DNA of 64,000 bases from Clostridiales bacterium (GTDB lineage: Bacteria > Bacillota > Clostridia > Peptostreptococcales > Anaerovoracaceae): positions 1 to 64,000 of the forward strand of contig DUTT01000046.1 in assembly GCA_012841925.1 (NCBI GenBank). Reading direction: 5' to 3'. Below the pieces are notes generated by a model. It was not told where the DNA came from. It saw nothing but the letters and a program-made list of their open reading frames with translations, and searched no databases. The position numbers were made by a program, and so were the translations under genes. Positions within the stretch are counted from its first letter, which is position 1. Each line of letters opens with the position of its first letter. This document shows positions 55,814 through 63,924 of this stretch, in pieces.

Positions 55814-56908
55814 TTATGCTTTGATACTTTCTCGCATGGTAAAACCGATCGACAAACATACGGCAAGTCCGATGAACAGCGCCTTGATGCCGACTGGCGT
55901 AGCGCCTGCTCCGGAGCTTGCCAGGCCGAAGTTGTGGGCAAACGCCGCTCCAACGATCATTCCGATTACAAAGATTGCGGCATCGCCGTCACCTTCGCCG
56001 GACAGGAACAGCTGGCGACCCGGGCATCCGCCGGCGAGCGTAAAGGCCAGACCGGCCAGGACCATACCGCCGAAGTTCCAGATGTACATGGTGTGTGCGA
56101 CCGGCTGACCCTCAAACCCCGGGTGAAACTGTTTCAGAGCCAGGTTTGCAATAAATGCGGCGACCGTCAGCGCGGCAAGTCCGGAAAACAGATGCGTCTG
56201 CTTAAACAGAATCAGATCCCGGACGGCTCCCATCGTGCAGAAGCGGCTCTTCTGTGCCAGGAATCCGATGCCCAGACCGATTACAAGCGAGATGAGCAGA
56301 GGCGCATGCATGGAGCCGGGCCCCTCTGCGCTATAAAACAGCACACCGCTCTGAGGTTCCCCCGAAATCTGGGGATTCAGGAGCATCAGCACGAGCAACC
56401 CTGCCGCTATGATCGGAAAAATCCATCCGGCCGCAGCATATGTCGGCTTGGTTGCACCCAGGTTATAGCCTTTTTTGAGGAACTGCGTTCCGATCCAGAT
56501 ACCCGCTGCAAGACCGAACAGGCCAAACAGCGCATTCCAGTCTCCGCCGGCAAGGCGCAGCAGCGCTCTCCAGGGGCAGCCCAGGAACAGCAGCGAACCG
56601 ATCATCGCAAAGGCACCCAGGACAAACCGGGTAATCGGCGCCGAGCCGGAACGCGGGCGGAATTCTTTAAACAGATACGCCGCCACAAAGGAACCCAGGA
56701 TGAACCCGATGATTTCCGGACGGATATACTGCACGACCGCGGCCCGGTGCAGGCCGAGCGCTCCCGTCGTATCGCGCAGGAAACAGGCCACGCAGATACC
56801 CATGTTCGCCGGGTTTCCCCAAAACTGCAAAAGCGAAGCCAGCACGCCGATGACGGCACCGACGGCGATGATTCCCCGCTTTGTCGCCAATACGTTTTTC
56901 ATATGCAC
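55814..56908 (-). CDS. yedE: YedE-family putative selenium transporter
   Basis: 364-aa membrane protein of the YeeE/YedE group with about ten helices and several conserved cysteines (GCPWRALLRLAGGDW, SRFCTMGAVRDL, GGCPGRQL). Related YeeE carries thiosulfate by passing it along such cysteines; the YedE branch is linked by genomic context to selenium. Start 56908 follows AGGAGAGTGCAT. First gene of the operon, divergent from a LysR gene. Confidence 0.9.
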   Translation of the reverse strand: MHMKNVLATKRGIIAVGAVIGVLASLLQFWGNPANMGICVACFLRDTTGALGLHRAAVVQYIRPEIIGFILGSFVAAYLFKEFRPRSGSAPITRFVLGAFAMIGSLLFLGCPWRALLRLAGGDWNALFGLFGLAAGIWIGTQFLKKGYNLGATKPTYAAAGWIFPIIAAGLLVLMLLNPQISGEPQSGVLFYSAEGPGSMHAPLLISLVIGLGIGFLAQKSRFCTMGAVRDLILFKQTHLFSGLAALTVAAFIANLALKQFHPGFEGQPVAHTMYIWNFGGMVLAGLAFTLAGGCPGRQLFLSGEGDGDAAIFVIGMIVGAAFAHNFGLASSGAGATPVGIKALFIGLAVCLSIGFTMRESIKA

Positions 56909-57000
56909 TCTCCTCTACGATGTAATTGAATCATTTGCTTTGCATTATCTGCAAAATCACTTTATGATGTCATTGTATCGTTTCGCGCGACGGATGATAA

Positions 57001-57036
57001 ATAGGCATATCCTATAGCGTTTCGTTTTTCTATAGG
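57001..57036. promoter_or_regulatory. Likely LysR operator between yedE and lysR
   Basis: Three related half-sites: ATAGG (57001-57005), CCTATAG (57011-57017) and CTATAGG (57030-57036). The latter two form an inverted repeat with 12 bases between, a usual LysR arrangement. The 56909-57114 gap holds nothing else evident. Confidence 0.6.
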
Positions 57037-57114
57037 GAATGCCGATAGACATCGCTGTCACCCGCAGGCTCCGAAAAAGAACCCTGCGGCCGGACGATAC
57101 CGAAAGGAGACGGG

Positions 57115-58041
57115 ATGGATTTTCATCAGCTCAACCTTTTTATCGAGGTTGCCAGGCAAAAAAACTTTACGCGTGCGGCGGAGAAGCTCTTCCTGAGCCA
57201 ACCCACCGTCAGCACCCACATCAAAAAACTGGAGGAAGAAGTTGGAACTCCGCTCCTGATGCGGAAGGAAAAAGGTCTCGAGTTGACCGAGGCGGGAAAG
57301 ACCCTGTTCCGGTACGCGCAGGAGCTCCTCGAAACGCGCAGCGAAGCGCTTGCCGAGATACAGAGCGCGCAGTGCGTCACGGCGGGGCATCTGATCATCG
57401 CCGCAAGCAGCGTCCCGGGTGCTTATTTCTTACCCGGCCTTCTGCATGCGTTCCGGCAGGAGCACCCCGATGTGACGTTTACACTGCAGCTGCACGATAC
57501 CGAGCAGGTGCTCCGGTGCATCAAGGACTACACGTGCGATCTCGGCTTTACCGGCGAATTTCACCCGGAAGACGAACTCTCCCGCGTTCTGATCGTGGAA
57601 GATGAGCTCATCGTGATATCCGCCCCCGACCTTGCGCTTGCCGGTACCCTGTCGGACGGACCGGCGCTGCCGGACATCTCACTTGAAGACTGCACAGAGC
57701 ACCCGTTTCTGATGCGCGAGTCCGGATCGGCGACCCGCATGGTCTTTGAGGAAGCGCTCAAAACGCGCCGGGATGCGGGCGGCCAGCTGAATGTAATCGG
57801 TGATCTGGGAAGCCAGGAAGCGGTGAAGCAAGCCGTAAAATCCGGACTGGGCATCGCCGTCATAACCCGCAGGGCGGTCGAAGACGAGCTGAGAACCGGG
57901 CTGCTTGCAGGATATCGCCTGCAGGGGCTGCCGATGCAGAGAGAGTTTTATACGGTCTTCAGAAAGAAAAGCATCCTCTCCCAGCCGTGCAAACGGTTTT
58001 TTGACTTTACGTGTAACTATTACGACGGGCGGCAGGGATAA
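57115..58041 (+). CDS. LysR-family regulator (selenium-metabolism associated)
   Basis: 308-aa regulator. Winged helix-turn-helix at residues 1-60 (FTRAAEKLFLSQPTVSTHIKKLEEEVG) and a periplasmic-binding-type effector domain from about 90 on. Divergent from yedE with a symmetric site between. LysR genes in this position belong to the selenium-metabolism-associated group. Ribosome site AAAGGAGACGGG. The effector is unknown. Confidence 0.88.
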   Translation: MDFHQLNLFIEVARQKNFTRAAEKLFLSQPTVSTHIKKLEEEVGTPLLMRKEKGLELTEAGKTLFRYAQELLETRSEALAEIQSAQCVTAGHLIIAASSVPGAYFLPGLLHAFRQEHPDVTFTLQLHDTEQVLRCIKDYTCDLGFTGEFHPEDELSRVLIVEDELIVISAPDLALAGTLSDGPALPDISLEDCTEHPFLMRESGSATRMVFEEALKTRRDAGGQLNVIGDLGSQEAVKQAVKSGLGIAVITRRAVEDELRTGLLAGYRLQGLPMQREFYTVFRKKSILSQPCKRFFDFTCNYYDGRQG

Positions 58042-58046
58042 ATCAG

Positions 58047-59216
58047 ATGGAAGGGAATACTCACTTGGATATTAAAAACAGCGCAGTCTATGTTATTACA
58101 ATCGTTGCATCTCTATTGTTCATTTTAATCGGGAATCGCGCCTTCAGCGATTACAGCATCGAATCCTACGACGACATCGACGTTTACAAGGCAAAAGTCG
58201 TCTCGATCGATACCGTCGAGGATGTACCGGGATTTTTTGAGGGCGATGTTGACAGGAATGTCTTCTTTACAGCTAAAATCTTAAACGGTGCAGAAAAAGG
58301 GACCACGGTTCCCGGCGTCCAACGCATTTCGAGCATGATCGCAATCCAGGATAAGGAAATCGACAAGGGTGACCGCATCCTCATCGCCTATACGGTGGGT
58401 TCGGAGTCGGACGAGCTCGAGTGGCTGTTCGTCAGCTACAACCGTGTGAACACCCTCGCCTACCTGTGCGGAGCGTTCCTGCTCCTCATCGTTCTGATCG
58501 GGCGGCTCAAGGGGGTGCAGACCATCCTGGCGCTCAGCCTCACCTGCCTCATGATTTTTCTCGTATACATACCATCTATATTAAGCGGGGTGAACGTGTA
58601 CATATCGACCATCGCTGTGAGCGCCGCCATCATCCTTGCAAGTTTGCTGCTCATCAACGGTGCGAACAAGAAAACGCTCTGTGCGGTCGCAGGCAATCTC
58701 TCGGGTGTCATCATCGCAGGGCTTTTAGCGCTGTTCATGAACAGCACGCTCAAGCTGACAGGCATCATCGACGAGCACTATGTCTATCTGACGTACGTCA
58801 ATGCCGATAATCCGCTGAACCTGATTTCGATCATCTGGGGCGGCATGGTGCTCGGCTCGCTCGGAGCGGTGATGGACGTCGCCATGTCAATCAGCTCCTC
58901 CATGCACGAGCTGGCCGAGCACATGAGCCGCCGGTCGTTTTCCAAGATGCTGCGTTCCGGAATGAACATCGGCCGCGACGTCATCGGCACGATGACTAAC
59001 ACGCTGATCCTGGCGTACATCGGGGGGTCGCTCGCTCTGGTATTGCTTCTCATCGTAAACACGAAAAATACCCTGTACCTGCTGAGCATGGAGATGATCG
59101 CCGTTCAGGTAGTGCAGTCCGTCGTCGGAAGCATGGGCATCCTGTTTGCAGTCCCCTTTACCACGTTGTTTGCCGCCTTTGTGTATACCAATACCGATGA
59201 ACGCGGGCGGGAGTAG
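58047..59216 (+). CDS. YibE/F-family membrane protein
   Basis: 389-aa protein: one N-terminal helix, a soluble beta-rich domain (about residues 35-125, VYKAKVVSID ... GDRILIAY), then about seven helices including GSLGAVMDVAMSISSSMHEL and GRDVIGTMTNTLILAYIG, the YibE/F signature. Role unknown; a transport or flippase-like role is only conjecture. Starts 6 bases after the LysR stop, so it may share its transcript. Confidence 0.85.
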   Translation: MEGNTHLDIKNSAVYVITIVASLLFILIGNRAFSDYSIESYDDIDVYKAKVVSIDTVEDVPGFFEGDVDRNVFFTAKILNGAEKGTTVPGVQRISSMIAIQDKEIDKGDRILIAYTVGSESDELEWLFVSYNRVNTLAYLCGAFLLLIVLIGRLKGVQTILALSLTCLMIFLVYIPSILSGVNVYISTIAVSAAIILASLLLINGANKKTLCAVAGNLSGVIIAGLLALFMNSTLKLTGIIDEHYVYLTYVNADNPLNLISIIWGGMVLGSLGAVMDVAMSISSSMHELAEHMSRRSFSKMLRSGMNIGRDVIGTMTNTLILAYIGGSLALVLLLIVNTKNTLYLLSMEMIAVQVVQSVVGSMGILFAVPFTTLFAAFVYTNTDERGRE

Positions 59217-59240
59217 CTCATCGATCGTTCGCGATGCGGG

Positions 59241-60089
59241 TCATGCCTCGGGCAAAAACCTGCGCAGATACTCAACCGAGCGCAGAAGTGAAGTATGAGG
59301 ATCTGCCCAGTAGATCGAATCGTTGATTTCGAGGTCGACGATGCCTTCGTAATCCAACTCCTCCAGCTCGCGGATATAGTCGACCAATGGCAGGTCGCCG
59401 TCGCCCAGAATATAGTGGAAAGTATCCGCGTAATGAATCAGCGCGATAGCGTCAGGCCCCAATACCTTGAAGTATTCCTCGATACGTTCGCGGGAGACAG
59501 CCATAGCGACCACGTCGATGCAGACCTTGAGCGCCGGAGAGTCCACTTCCTCGAGCATGCGCGCCACGTCGGGGAGCGTCACTACGAGATCGCTTTCGTA
59601 TGGCTGCAGCTGCTCAAGCACCATTGTTATATTCTTCTGCTCGGCGATCGTGCAGATCGTGCGGAATGTGTCGCGGCAACGCGCCCAGGACTCCTCGCGC
59701 GGCAGATCCAGCAGGCCGCATCCGGAGTTCAGGAACACCTTGTCGGTGCCAAATTGCAGTGCGTCGTCCATCGCCATGGAGAAATAGTCGACGGTGCGCT
59801 CGCGCACTTCGCGTTGCGGCGAACTAAAGCTGTAGGGGTAACCGAGCGTTTCGGGCGTGTACACCACGACCTTCATGCCGCGGTCCTCGATTTTTTTGCG
59901 CAGCTCGCTGGTCCGCTTCACCGCGTTGGGCGTCCACGGATAGTCCAGCCGACAGTAATGCGGGATGCCGCCCCAAAGGTCCACATTGGTCAGAGAACAT
60001 TTCTGCATGGACTCCAGATAATAGTCAAAGGAATAGTGCACATACTGCACGCTCATCGCGGCGATATTCTTCATGGTGATCCGTGACAT
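59241..60089 (-). CDS. TIM-barrel sugar-phosphate isomerase/epimerase (FrlC-like)
   Basis: 282-aa xylose-isomerase-like barrel. Metal ligands are suggested by Glu in MVLEQLQPYESDL, Asp in CIDVVAMAV, His in IHYADTF and Glu in VDLEIN. It resembles fructoselysine 3-epimerase FrlC, but no frlB/frlD neighbours are seen, so the sugar is open. Start 60089 follows AGGAGGAAGACAACCG; MKNIAA five codons later is possible. Confidence 0.82.
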   Translation of the reverse strand: MSRITMKNIAAMSVQYVHYSFDYYLESMQKCSLTNVDLWGGIPHYCRLDYPWTPNAVKRTSELRKKIEDRGMKVVVYTPETLGYPYSFSSPQREVRERTVDYFSMAMDDALQFGTDKVFLNSGCGLLDLPREESWARCRDTFRTICTIAEQKNITMVLEQLQPYESDLVVTLPDVARMLEEVDSPALKVCIDVVAMAVSRERIEEYFKVLGPDAIALIHYADTFHYILGDGDLPLVDYIRELEELDYEGIVDLEINDSIYWADPHTSLLRSVEYLRRFLPEA

Positions 60090-60320
60090 CGGTTGTCTTC
60101 CTCCTTTGCTGCGCTGTCGGAGCGCCCACGCGCCAGTGAGTAAGGCGGCCTATATTTTACACCCATCTATGTTTTAGCATATCACGGCTTTTTTTTTGTT
60201 GCAACCGCGAAGCCTACAGCAACCGCTTGGCGCGCGCGGCCGACACGGGCGGGAGCAGTGCGATTCGTTTACATTTGCAGACAAAACCGCGCAAGCTGGC
60301 AGTTGGAGGAATTTCGCAAT

Positions 60321-60494
60321 ATAATGACAAAATTTGCGATAATGAGTGAATGCTCGTTGGATTCAGGGGGGGATAATGACAAAATTTGCGATAATGAGTG
60401 AATGCTCATTGGATTCAGGGGGATAATGACAAAATTTGCGATAATGAGTGAATGCTCGTTGGATTCAGGAAAGATAATGAACAGATTTGCGAAA
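60321..60494. repeat. ~51-base direct repeats (three full, one partial)
   Basis: Copies start at 60321, 60373, 60423 and 60474 with ATAATGACAAAATTTGCGAT, continuing GAGTGAATGCTC(G/A)TTGGATTCAGG. AT-rich, no frame through. The 60090-60733 gap holds only this block, the repeats at 60541-60641 and unfeatured AT-rich sequence. Confidence 0.88.
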
Positions 60495-60540
60495 AGTGTC
60501 TAGTAAATCGATGTATTCTCCATATAATGTAAAATCAATC

Positions 60541-60641
60541 ACTCAAGATCGGCTTTTTTGTCGCTTTTCCGGTCAAAATGTAGAGGTCCGCGAATCGATG
60601 TACTCAAGAGCGGATTTTTTGACGCCTTCTCGGCCAAAATG
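60541..60641. repeat. Two diverged ~40-base repeats
   Basis: ACTCAAGATCGG...CAAAATG at 60541-60580 and ACTCAAGAGCGG...CAAAATG at 60602-60641, 61 bases apart, about 80% alike by eye, each preceded by an ATCGATGTA sequence. Confidence 0.7.
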
Positions 60642-60733
60642 CACGTCGCCAACACAGTTTTGATTGACCGGAACACATTTCTATGCGATTCGAGGTCCCG
60701 GACTGAACAAAAATAATTGACCTTTAACCCATG

Positions 60734-61078
60734 CTAATTCCCTTTTTTTAATATATCCTCTATGAAATCTATCAATTCAGGTATAGCGGTTTGAGCTGTG
60801 TCCCAAACAATTTCCAGATTCATAATGTGGTATCCGTGAGCTGCAAAATTTCTCATTCCAACCATTGAACGCCAGGGAACTTGAGAATGCTCACCTGTAA
60901 ATTCGCTTGGTAATTTACTTGCCAATTCACCAATATTAAGTAAAGACATAACCACACCTTTCTTTACCAAAGAATTTTTACGCAATTCTTCTAAAGTGCC
61001 TACTGCTTGTGAAAAAGCGATTATGTCTTTTGCATCTTCCAATATATGCTCTAATATAGACCTAATTCTCTCGTTCAT
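60734..61078 (-). CDS. hepT: HepT-type HEPN toxin
   Basis: 114-aa HEPN (DUF86) protein with the ribonuclease motif RNFAAHGY: Arg76, His81 and Tyr83, the residues that in HepT toxins cut or are adenylylated. Start overlaps the MntA end by 17 bases, with GAGGATAATAT as ribosome site. Together a type VII (HEPN-MNT) toxin-antitoxin pair. AT-rich unlike nearby genes, pointing to gain by transfer. Confidence 0.93.
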   Translation of the reverse strand: MNERIRSILEHILEDAKDIIAFSQAVGTLEELRKNSLVKKGVVMSLLNIGELASKLPSEFTGEHSQVPWRSMVGMRNFAAHGYHIMNLEIVWDTAQTAIPELIDFIEDILKKGN

Positions 61079-61361
61079 ATATTATCCTCACATCTTGCCG
61101 AACATTTTTCTTAAATTGCTCTTTAGCTTCGTGTTGCAAAGCATCAAAAGTAATTAAGTCCACCGTTCTATTAAAAGCTTCTTCCAGGTCAATTTGTAAA
61201 CTGAAGAATAAAATACCACGAGTATCAGGCAGAAATTCGACTAACATATCAATATCACTGGTAGCGGTCATGTCGCCACGAGCTGCTGACCCAAAAAACG
61301 CTGCTCGTTTAATTGGATATTCATTTATAACCTCAAGGGCAATAGTTTCTATATTTTTCAT
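61062..61361 (-). CDS. mntA: MntA-type nucleotidyltransferase antitoxin
   Basis: 99-aa minimal nucleotidyltransferase with the site GSAARGD (residues 24-30) and SDID (Asp36, Asp38). MntA antitoxins add AMP to a tyrosine in HepT (here Tyr83) to silence it. Precedes and overlaps hepT. ATG 61361 after AAGGAGACTTTGCC. Lies just beyond the 3' end of tmRNA. Confidence 0.93.
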   Translation of the reverse strand: MKNIETIALEVINEYPIKRAAFFGSAARGDMTATSDIDMLVEFLPDTRGILFFSLQIDLEEAFNRTVDLITFDALQHEAKEQFKKNVRQDVRIIYEREN

Positions 61362-61430
61362 GGCAAAGTCTCCTTACTTTTACTAAAGTTATTCTATCAA
61401 ATGATAAAGAAAAATTCCAGTCTAATGAAA

Positions 61431-61467
61431 AATGGATACCATGACGTTTAATCTCATGATATCCATT
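61431..61467 (-). terminator. tmRNA terminator
   Basis: On the minus strand AATGGATATCATGA pairs with TCATGGTATCCATT, followed by TTTTTCATT. Lies 14 bases beyond the mature tmRNA end. Confidence 0.85.
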
Positions 61468-61481
61468 CTTGCCATTAGATA

Positions 61482-61840
61482 TGGTGAAGGCGGTGGGAAT
61501 CGAACCCACGTCCGAAAGCATTTCCATGGGGATTTCTCCGAGCGCAGCTTTTGTACATTTGTTTCGCTTCGAGTACCGCCCAAAAGCAGGCTGCACGTCC
61601 GCTATCCTGTAAGTCCCTCCCGGTACCAGGAGCTCCCGGAAAGTTTTCCCGTATGATCGACGCCGGAACCGGTACCTACGGGTAAATACCGGGCGACGAC
61701 GCGGCTGCTAGTTAAGCAGCAAGTGCGTAGTTGTTATTTGTTTTTGCGTTTCTTTTGAACGGGTCCTTTTTAACGCAGACCGAACCAACTGCGGCTCGCT
61801 TACCCGACTTCCACACCCCCGTCGAAACCTGTACGCCCCC
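61482..61840 (-). ncRNA. ssrA: Transfer-messenger RNA (tmRNA)
   Basis: About 359-nt RNA that rescues stalled ribosomes with SmpB. The 5' end GGGGGCGTACAGGTTTCGACGG and 3' end GGTTCGATTCCCACCGCCTTCACCA form the alanine-tRNA-like part: GGGGGCG pairs with CGCCTTC including two G-U pairs. The open tag at 61712-61747 reads A-K-T-N-N-N-Y-A-L-A-A then TAA. Pseudoknot-forming stretches follow the tag. smpB lies about 1 kb away. Confidence 0.97.
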
Positions 61841-61912
61841 ATAAAAGGCGGCAGTCCGGCCGTTGTGCGGCGCAGGCGCCTGTGCGGACGGTACACCCAT
61901 CCGACTGATTGT

Positions 61913-61940
61913 ATTATACCACATTCTGTGAAAATTTCAA
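61913..61940 (-). promoter_or_regulatory. Promoter of ssrA
   Basis: TTGAAA (61935-61940), 16-base spacer, TATAAT (61913-61918) with extended TGG. It lies about 72 bases before mature tmRNA, so a 5' leader must be removed (RNase P expected). The remaining 61841-62171 gap holds only this leader, the repeat at 62028-62104 and the next gene's ribosome site. Confidence 0.8.
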
Positions 61941-62027
61941 TGACAGGCATATTACAAATAATAGCCCAGGCGGCCCCGGCATCCCGGGAATAGATGCATT
62001 GCACTGCAGGGAAAATATGATATCATT

Positions 62028-62104
62028 ATGCTGATTGCACGCAGATTCGCCGACAGAAATCAGAGGCCGATATGCAATACCGCAATGCTGATTGCACGCA
62101 GATT
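62028..62104. repeat. Two identical 20-base direct repeats
   Basis: ATGCTGATTGCACGCAGATT at 62028-62047 and 62085-62104, 57 bases apart, upstream of the flavodoxin-like gene. Confidence 0.85.
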
Positions 62105-62171
62105 GGCTTAGTAAAAGATAAAACTGGTAAAGATATTCGATGCGTTTCACGTACTGCAACAGGAGGTGCCT

Positions 62172-62714
62172 ATGAACATTCTTGCCTTATTTTCGAGTCC
62201 CAGAGGCGCAGAGAGCAATTCGACCTTTCTGCTCGAAACGATTCTGAAGGAAGCGGAGAAGAACGGCCACGAGGTCGAGCGGCTGGACATCGTGCCGCTG
62301 GACATCCAACCGTGTACCGGCTGCCGCTCGTGCTGGACGAACGAAGAAAAAGCCTGCATCATCGACGATGATTACCACCTCATCGCCGACGCCATCTGGA
62401 AAGCCGACTACATCTTTATGGCTACGCCTCTGTACTACTGGTGGGTGAGCGCATCGCTCAAGCTGGCGCTCGACCGGAGCTATCCGCCTCCGTTCGAAAA
62501 GTTCGCGGGCAAGACCATGCACATGGTCATAACGGGATCGGAACCGCCCGATAATCAATGCTTTATCGGGATTCGCGACGGATTTACCGCCATGTGCCGA
62601 TATCTGGGAACGGAGTTTAAATACTTCTATACAGTTGCAGACCCGTTCGAGCACCCGGCGCAGAAAAACACCGACGCAATCGCGGAGGCCAAGGCGATCG
62701 GAGCAAGTCTGTAG
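62172..62714 (+). CDS. Flavodoxin-fold NAD(P)H oxidoreductase
   Basis: 180-aa flavoprotein with the FMN loop SSPRGAESNSTFLLE and a cysteine pair CTGCRSCW at about residues 49-56, as in multimeric flavodoxin and iron-sulfur-flavoprotein relatives. ATPLYYWWVSASLKLALDR forms the flavin pocket. Electron partner unknown. ATG 62172 is set by AGGAGGTGCCT. Convergent with smpB. Confidence 0.88.
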   Translation: MNILALFSSPRGAESNSTFLLETILKEAEKNGHEVERLDIVPLDIQPCTGCRSCWTNEEKACIIDDDYHLIADAIWKADYIFMATPLYYWWVSASLKLALDRSYPPPFEKFAGKTMHMVITGSEPPDNQCFIGIRDGFTAMCRYLGTEFKYFYTVADPFEHPAQKNTDAIAEAKAIGASL

Positions 62715-62765
62715 CAGCAATTGCAAGCTCGCCAATCGCATACCCATTGGATCGAAACAGAATCA

Positions 62766-62798
62766 TAAACGGCGCGGAGTATTTGTCCACGCCGTTTA
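62766..62798. terminator. Hairpin between flavodoxin-like gene and smpB
   Basis: TAAACGGCG / CGCCGTTTA stem with about 15-base loop, lying 52 bases after the flavodoxin-like stop and before the smpB stop. Weak T-tract. Confidence 0.6.
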
Positions 62799-62854
62799 CA
62801 CATCTTGCATATTACATCAGGAGGCTCTCAGGAGGCTCTATTGTAACGAACCCT

Positions 62855-63319
62855 TTACCAGCGTTCCCGATCCTTTGTGGAGCGCTCCATCGAGCGTTCC
62901 GCATCTCTTTGAGCGATGTCGGCCCGCTTGTCGTACAGCTTTTTGCCGCGCGCAACGGCCAGCTCCAGCTTAACGAGTCCCTTGTGGTTCAGGTACGCGC
63001 GCGCCGGTATGAGCGTCAGCCCCTTTTGTGAGATCGCCGCGTCCAGCTTGCGGATCTCGCTTTTGTGGAGCAGCAGTTTTTTCGGCCGGAGCGGGTCTGT
63101 GTTGTAGCGGTTTCCCTTGTCATAAGGGCTGATCCGCATGTTGTACGCCCACACTTCGCCGTTTTCCACGCGCGCAAAAGAATCGCGGAGGTTGATACCT
63201 CCGTTTCGCACGGATTTGATCTCCGTTCCGGTGAGCACGAGTCCGGCTTCGAACAGCTCTTCGAAGAAGTAGTCGCGCCGCGCTTTTTTATTGTTGGCTA
63301 ATAGCTTTAATACACTCAT
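62855..63319 (-). CDS. smpB: SsrA-binding protein SmpB
   Basis: 154-aa partner of tmRNA. Conserved parts: [49 protein letters not shown] and a basic tail ending [12 protein letters not shown] that enters the empty mRNA channel. Start 63319 (MSVLKLL). The earlier frame start at 63352 lacks support. The ribosome site is weak (AAAGA). Same strand as lepB, 71 bases upstream. Confidence 0.96.
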   Translation of the reverse strand: MSVLKLLANNKKARRDYFFEELFEAGLVLTGTEIKSVRNGGINLRDSFARVENGEVWAYNMRISPYDKGNRYNTDPLRPKKLLLHKSEIRKLDAAISQKGLTLIPARAYLNHKGLVKLELAVARGKKLYDKRADIAQRDAERSMERSTKDRERW

Positions 63320-63390
63320 TCTTTTTTGTCGATCCGCTTCGCCGGCTTGCACGCAACCGCTGCGACGGGGTCACGCAACGGACCGCCCTT

Positions 63391-63924
63391 CTAATCCAGT
63401 TTTCCTATATCGTTAAACGGATACAACCTGAAAAATGCCTTCCCCACGACTTGATCCAGCGGGACGAGGCCGACGCGTTCATCCCGGCTGTCCATGCTGT
63501 TTTGGCGGTTGTCACCCATGGCAAACAGCGCATCATCCGGGACTTGAATCTCCTCCATGTCCGTGTCCGTAAAGCCGTCTTTTAAATACCCTTCCTCCAG
63601 CGGTTCGCCGTTGAGAAAGACGACGCCGTCGCGGATGGCAATCGTGTCGCCCGGGGCGCCGACGATGCGCTTGACGAGCAGCTTGTTTTCGCCGGCGTTC
63701 GTCTTCAGCTCGCTGCGGAATACGATGATGTCGCCCGTCTGAGGCTCGCCGAACAGCGTGTACGCCTGGCGGCTGAGCAGAATATAGTCGTTTTCGTGCA
63801 GCGTGTGCTCCATGGAGTGCTCGCGCACGATGGTCGGTTTTACAAATTGCAGGATCACGAAGCTGACGACGACAGCCACCAGGATGTCCTTGATCCATTC
63901 TTTGGCACTTTCATTCATTGCCAT
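63391..63924 (-). CDS. lepB: Signal peptidase I
   Basis: 177-aa type I signal peptidase. One N-terminal membrane helix, catalytic Ser37 in REHSMEHTL and Lys85 in LLVKRIVGAPGD, then GDNRQNSMDSR near the end. Short Gram-positive form. AAGGAG lies 10 bases before ATG 63924. It overlaps the end of an upstream frame by 14 bases. Confidence 0.96.
   Translation of the reverse strand: MAMNESAKEWIKDILVAVVVSFVILQFVKPTIVREHSMEHTLHENDYILLSRQAYTLFGEPQTGDIIVFRSELKTNAGENKLLVKRIVGAPGDTIAIRDGVVFLNGEPLEEGYLKDGFTDTDMEEIQVPDDALFAMGDNRQNSMDSRDERVGLVPLDQVVGKAFFRLYPFNDIGKLD

Noticed and set aside
55331..56929. 532-codon plus-strand frame opposite yedE and tusA
   Set aside because: Shadow of three real minus-strand genes.
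60321..60494. CRISPR array
   Set aside because: Whole unit repeats with no distinct spacers and no cas genes nearby.
61362..61481. Duplicate of the ssrA 3' end as an attachment site
   Set aside because: Read through on both strands; only the ssrA terminator hairpin is present.
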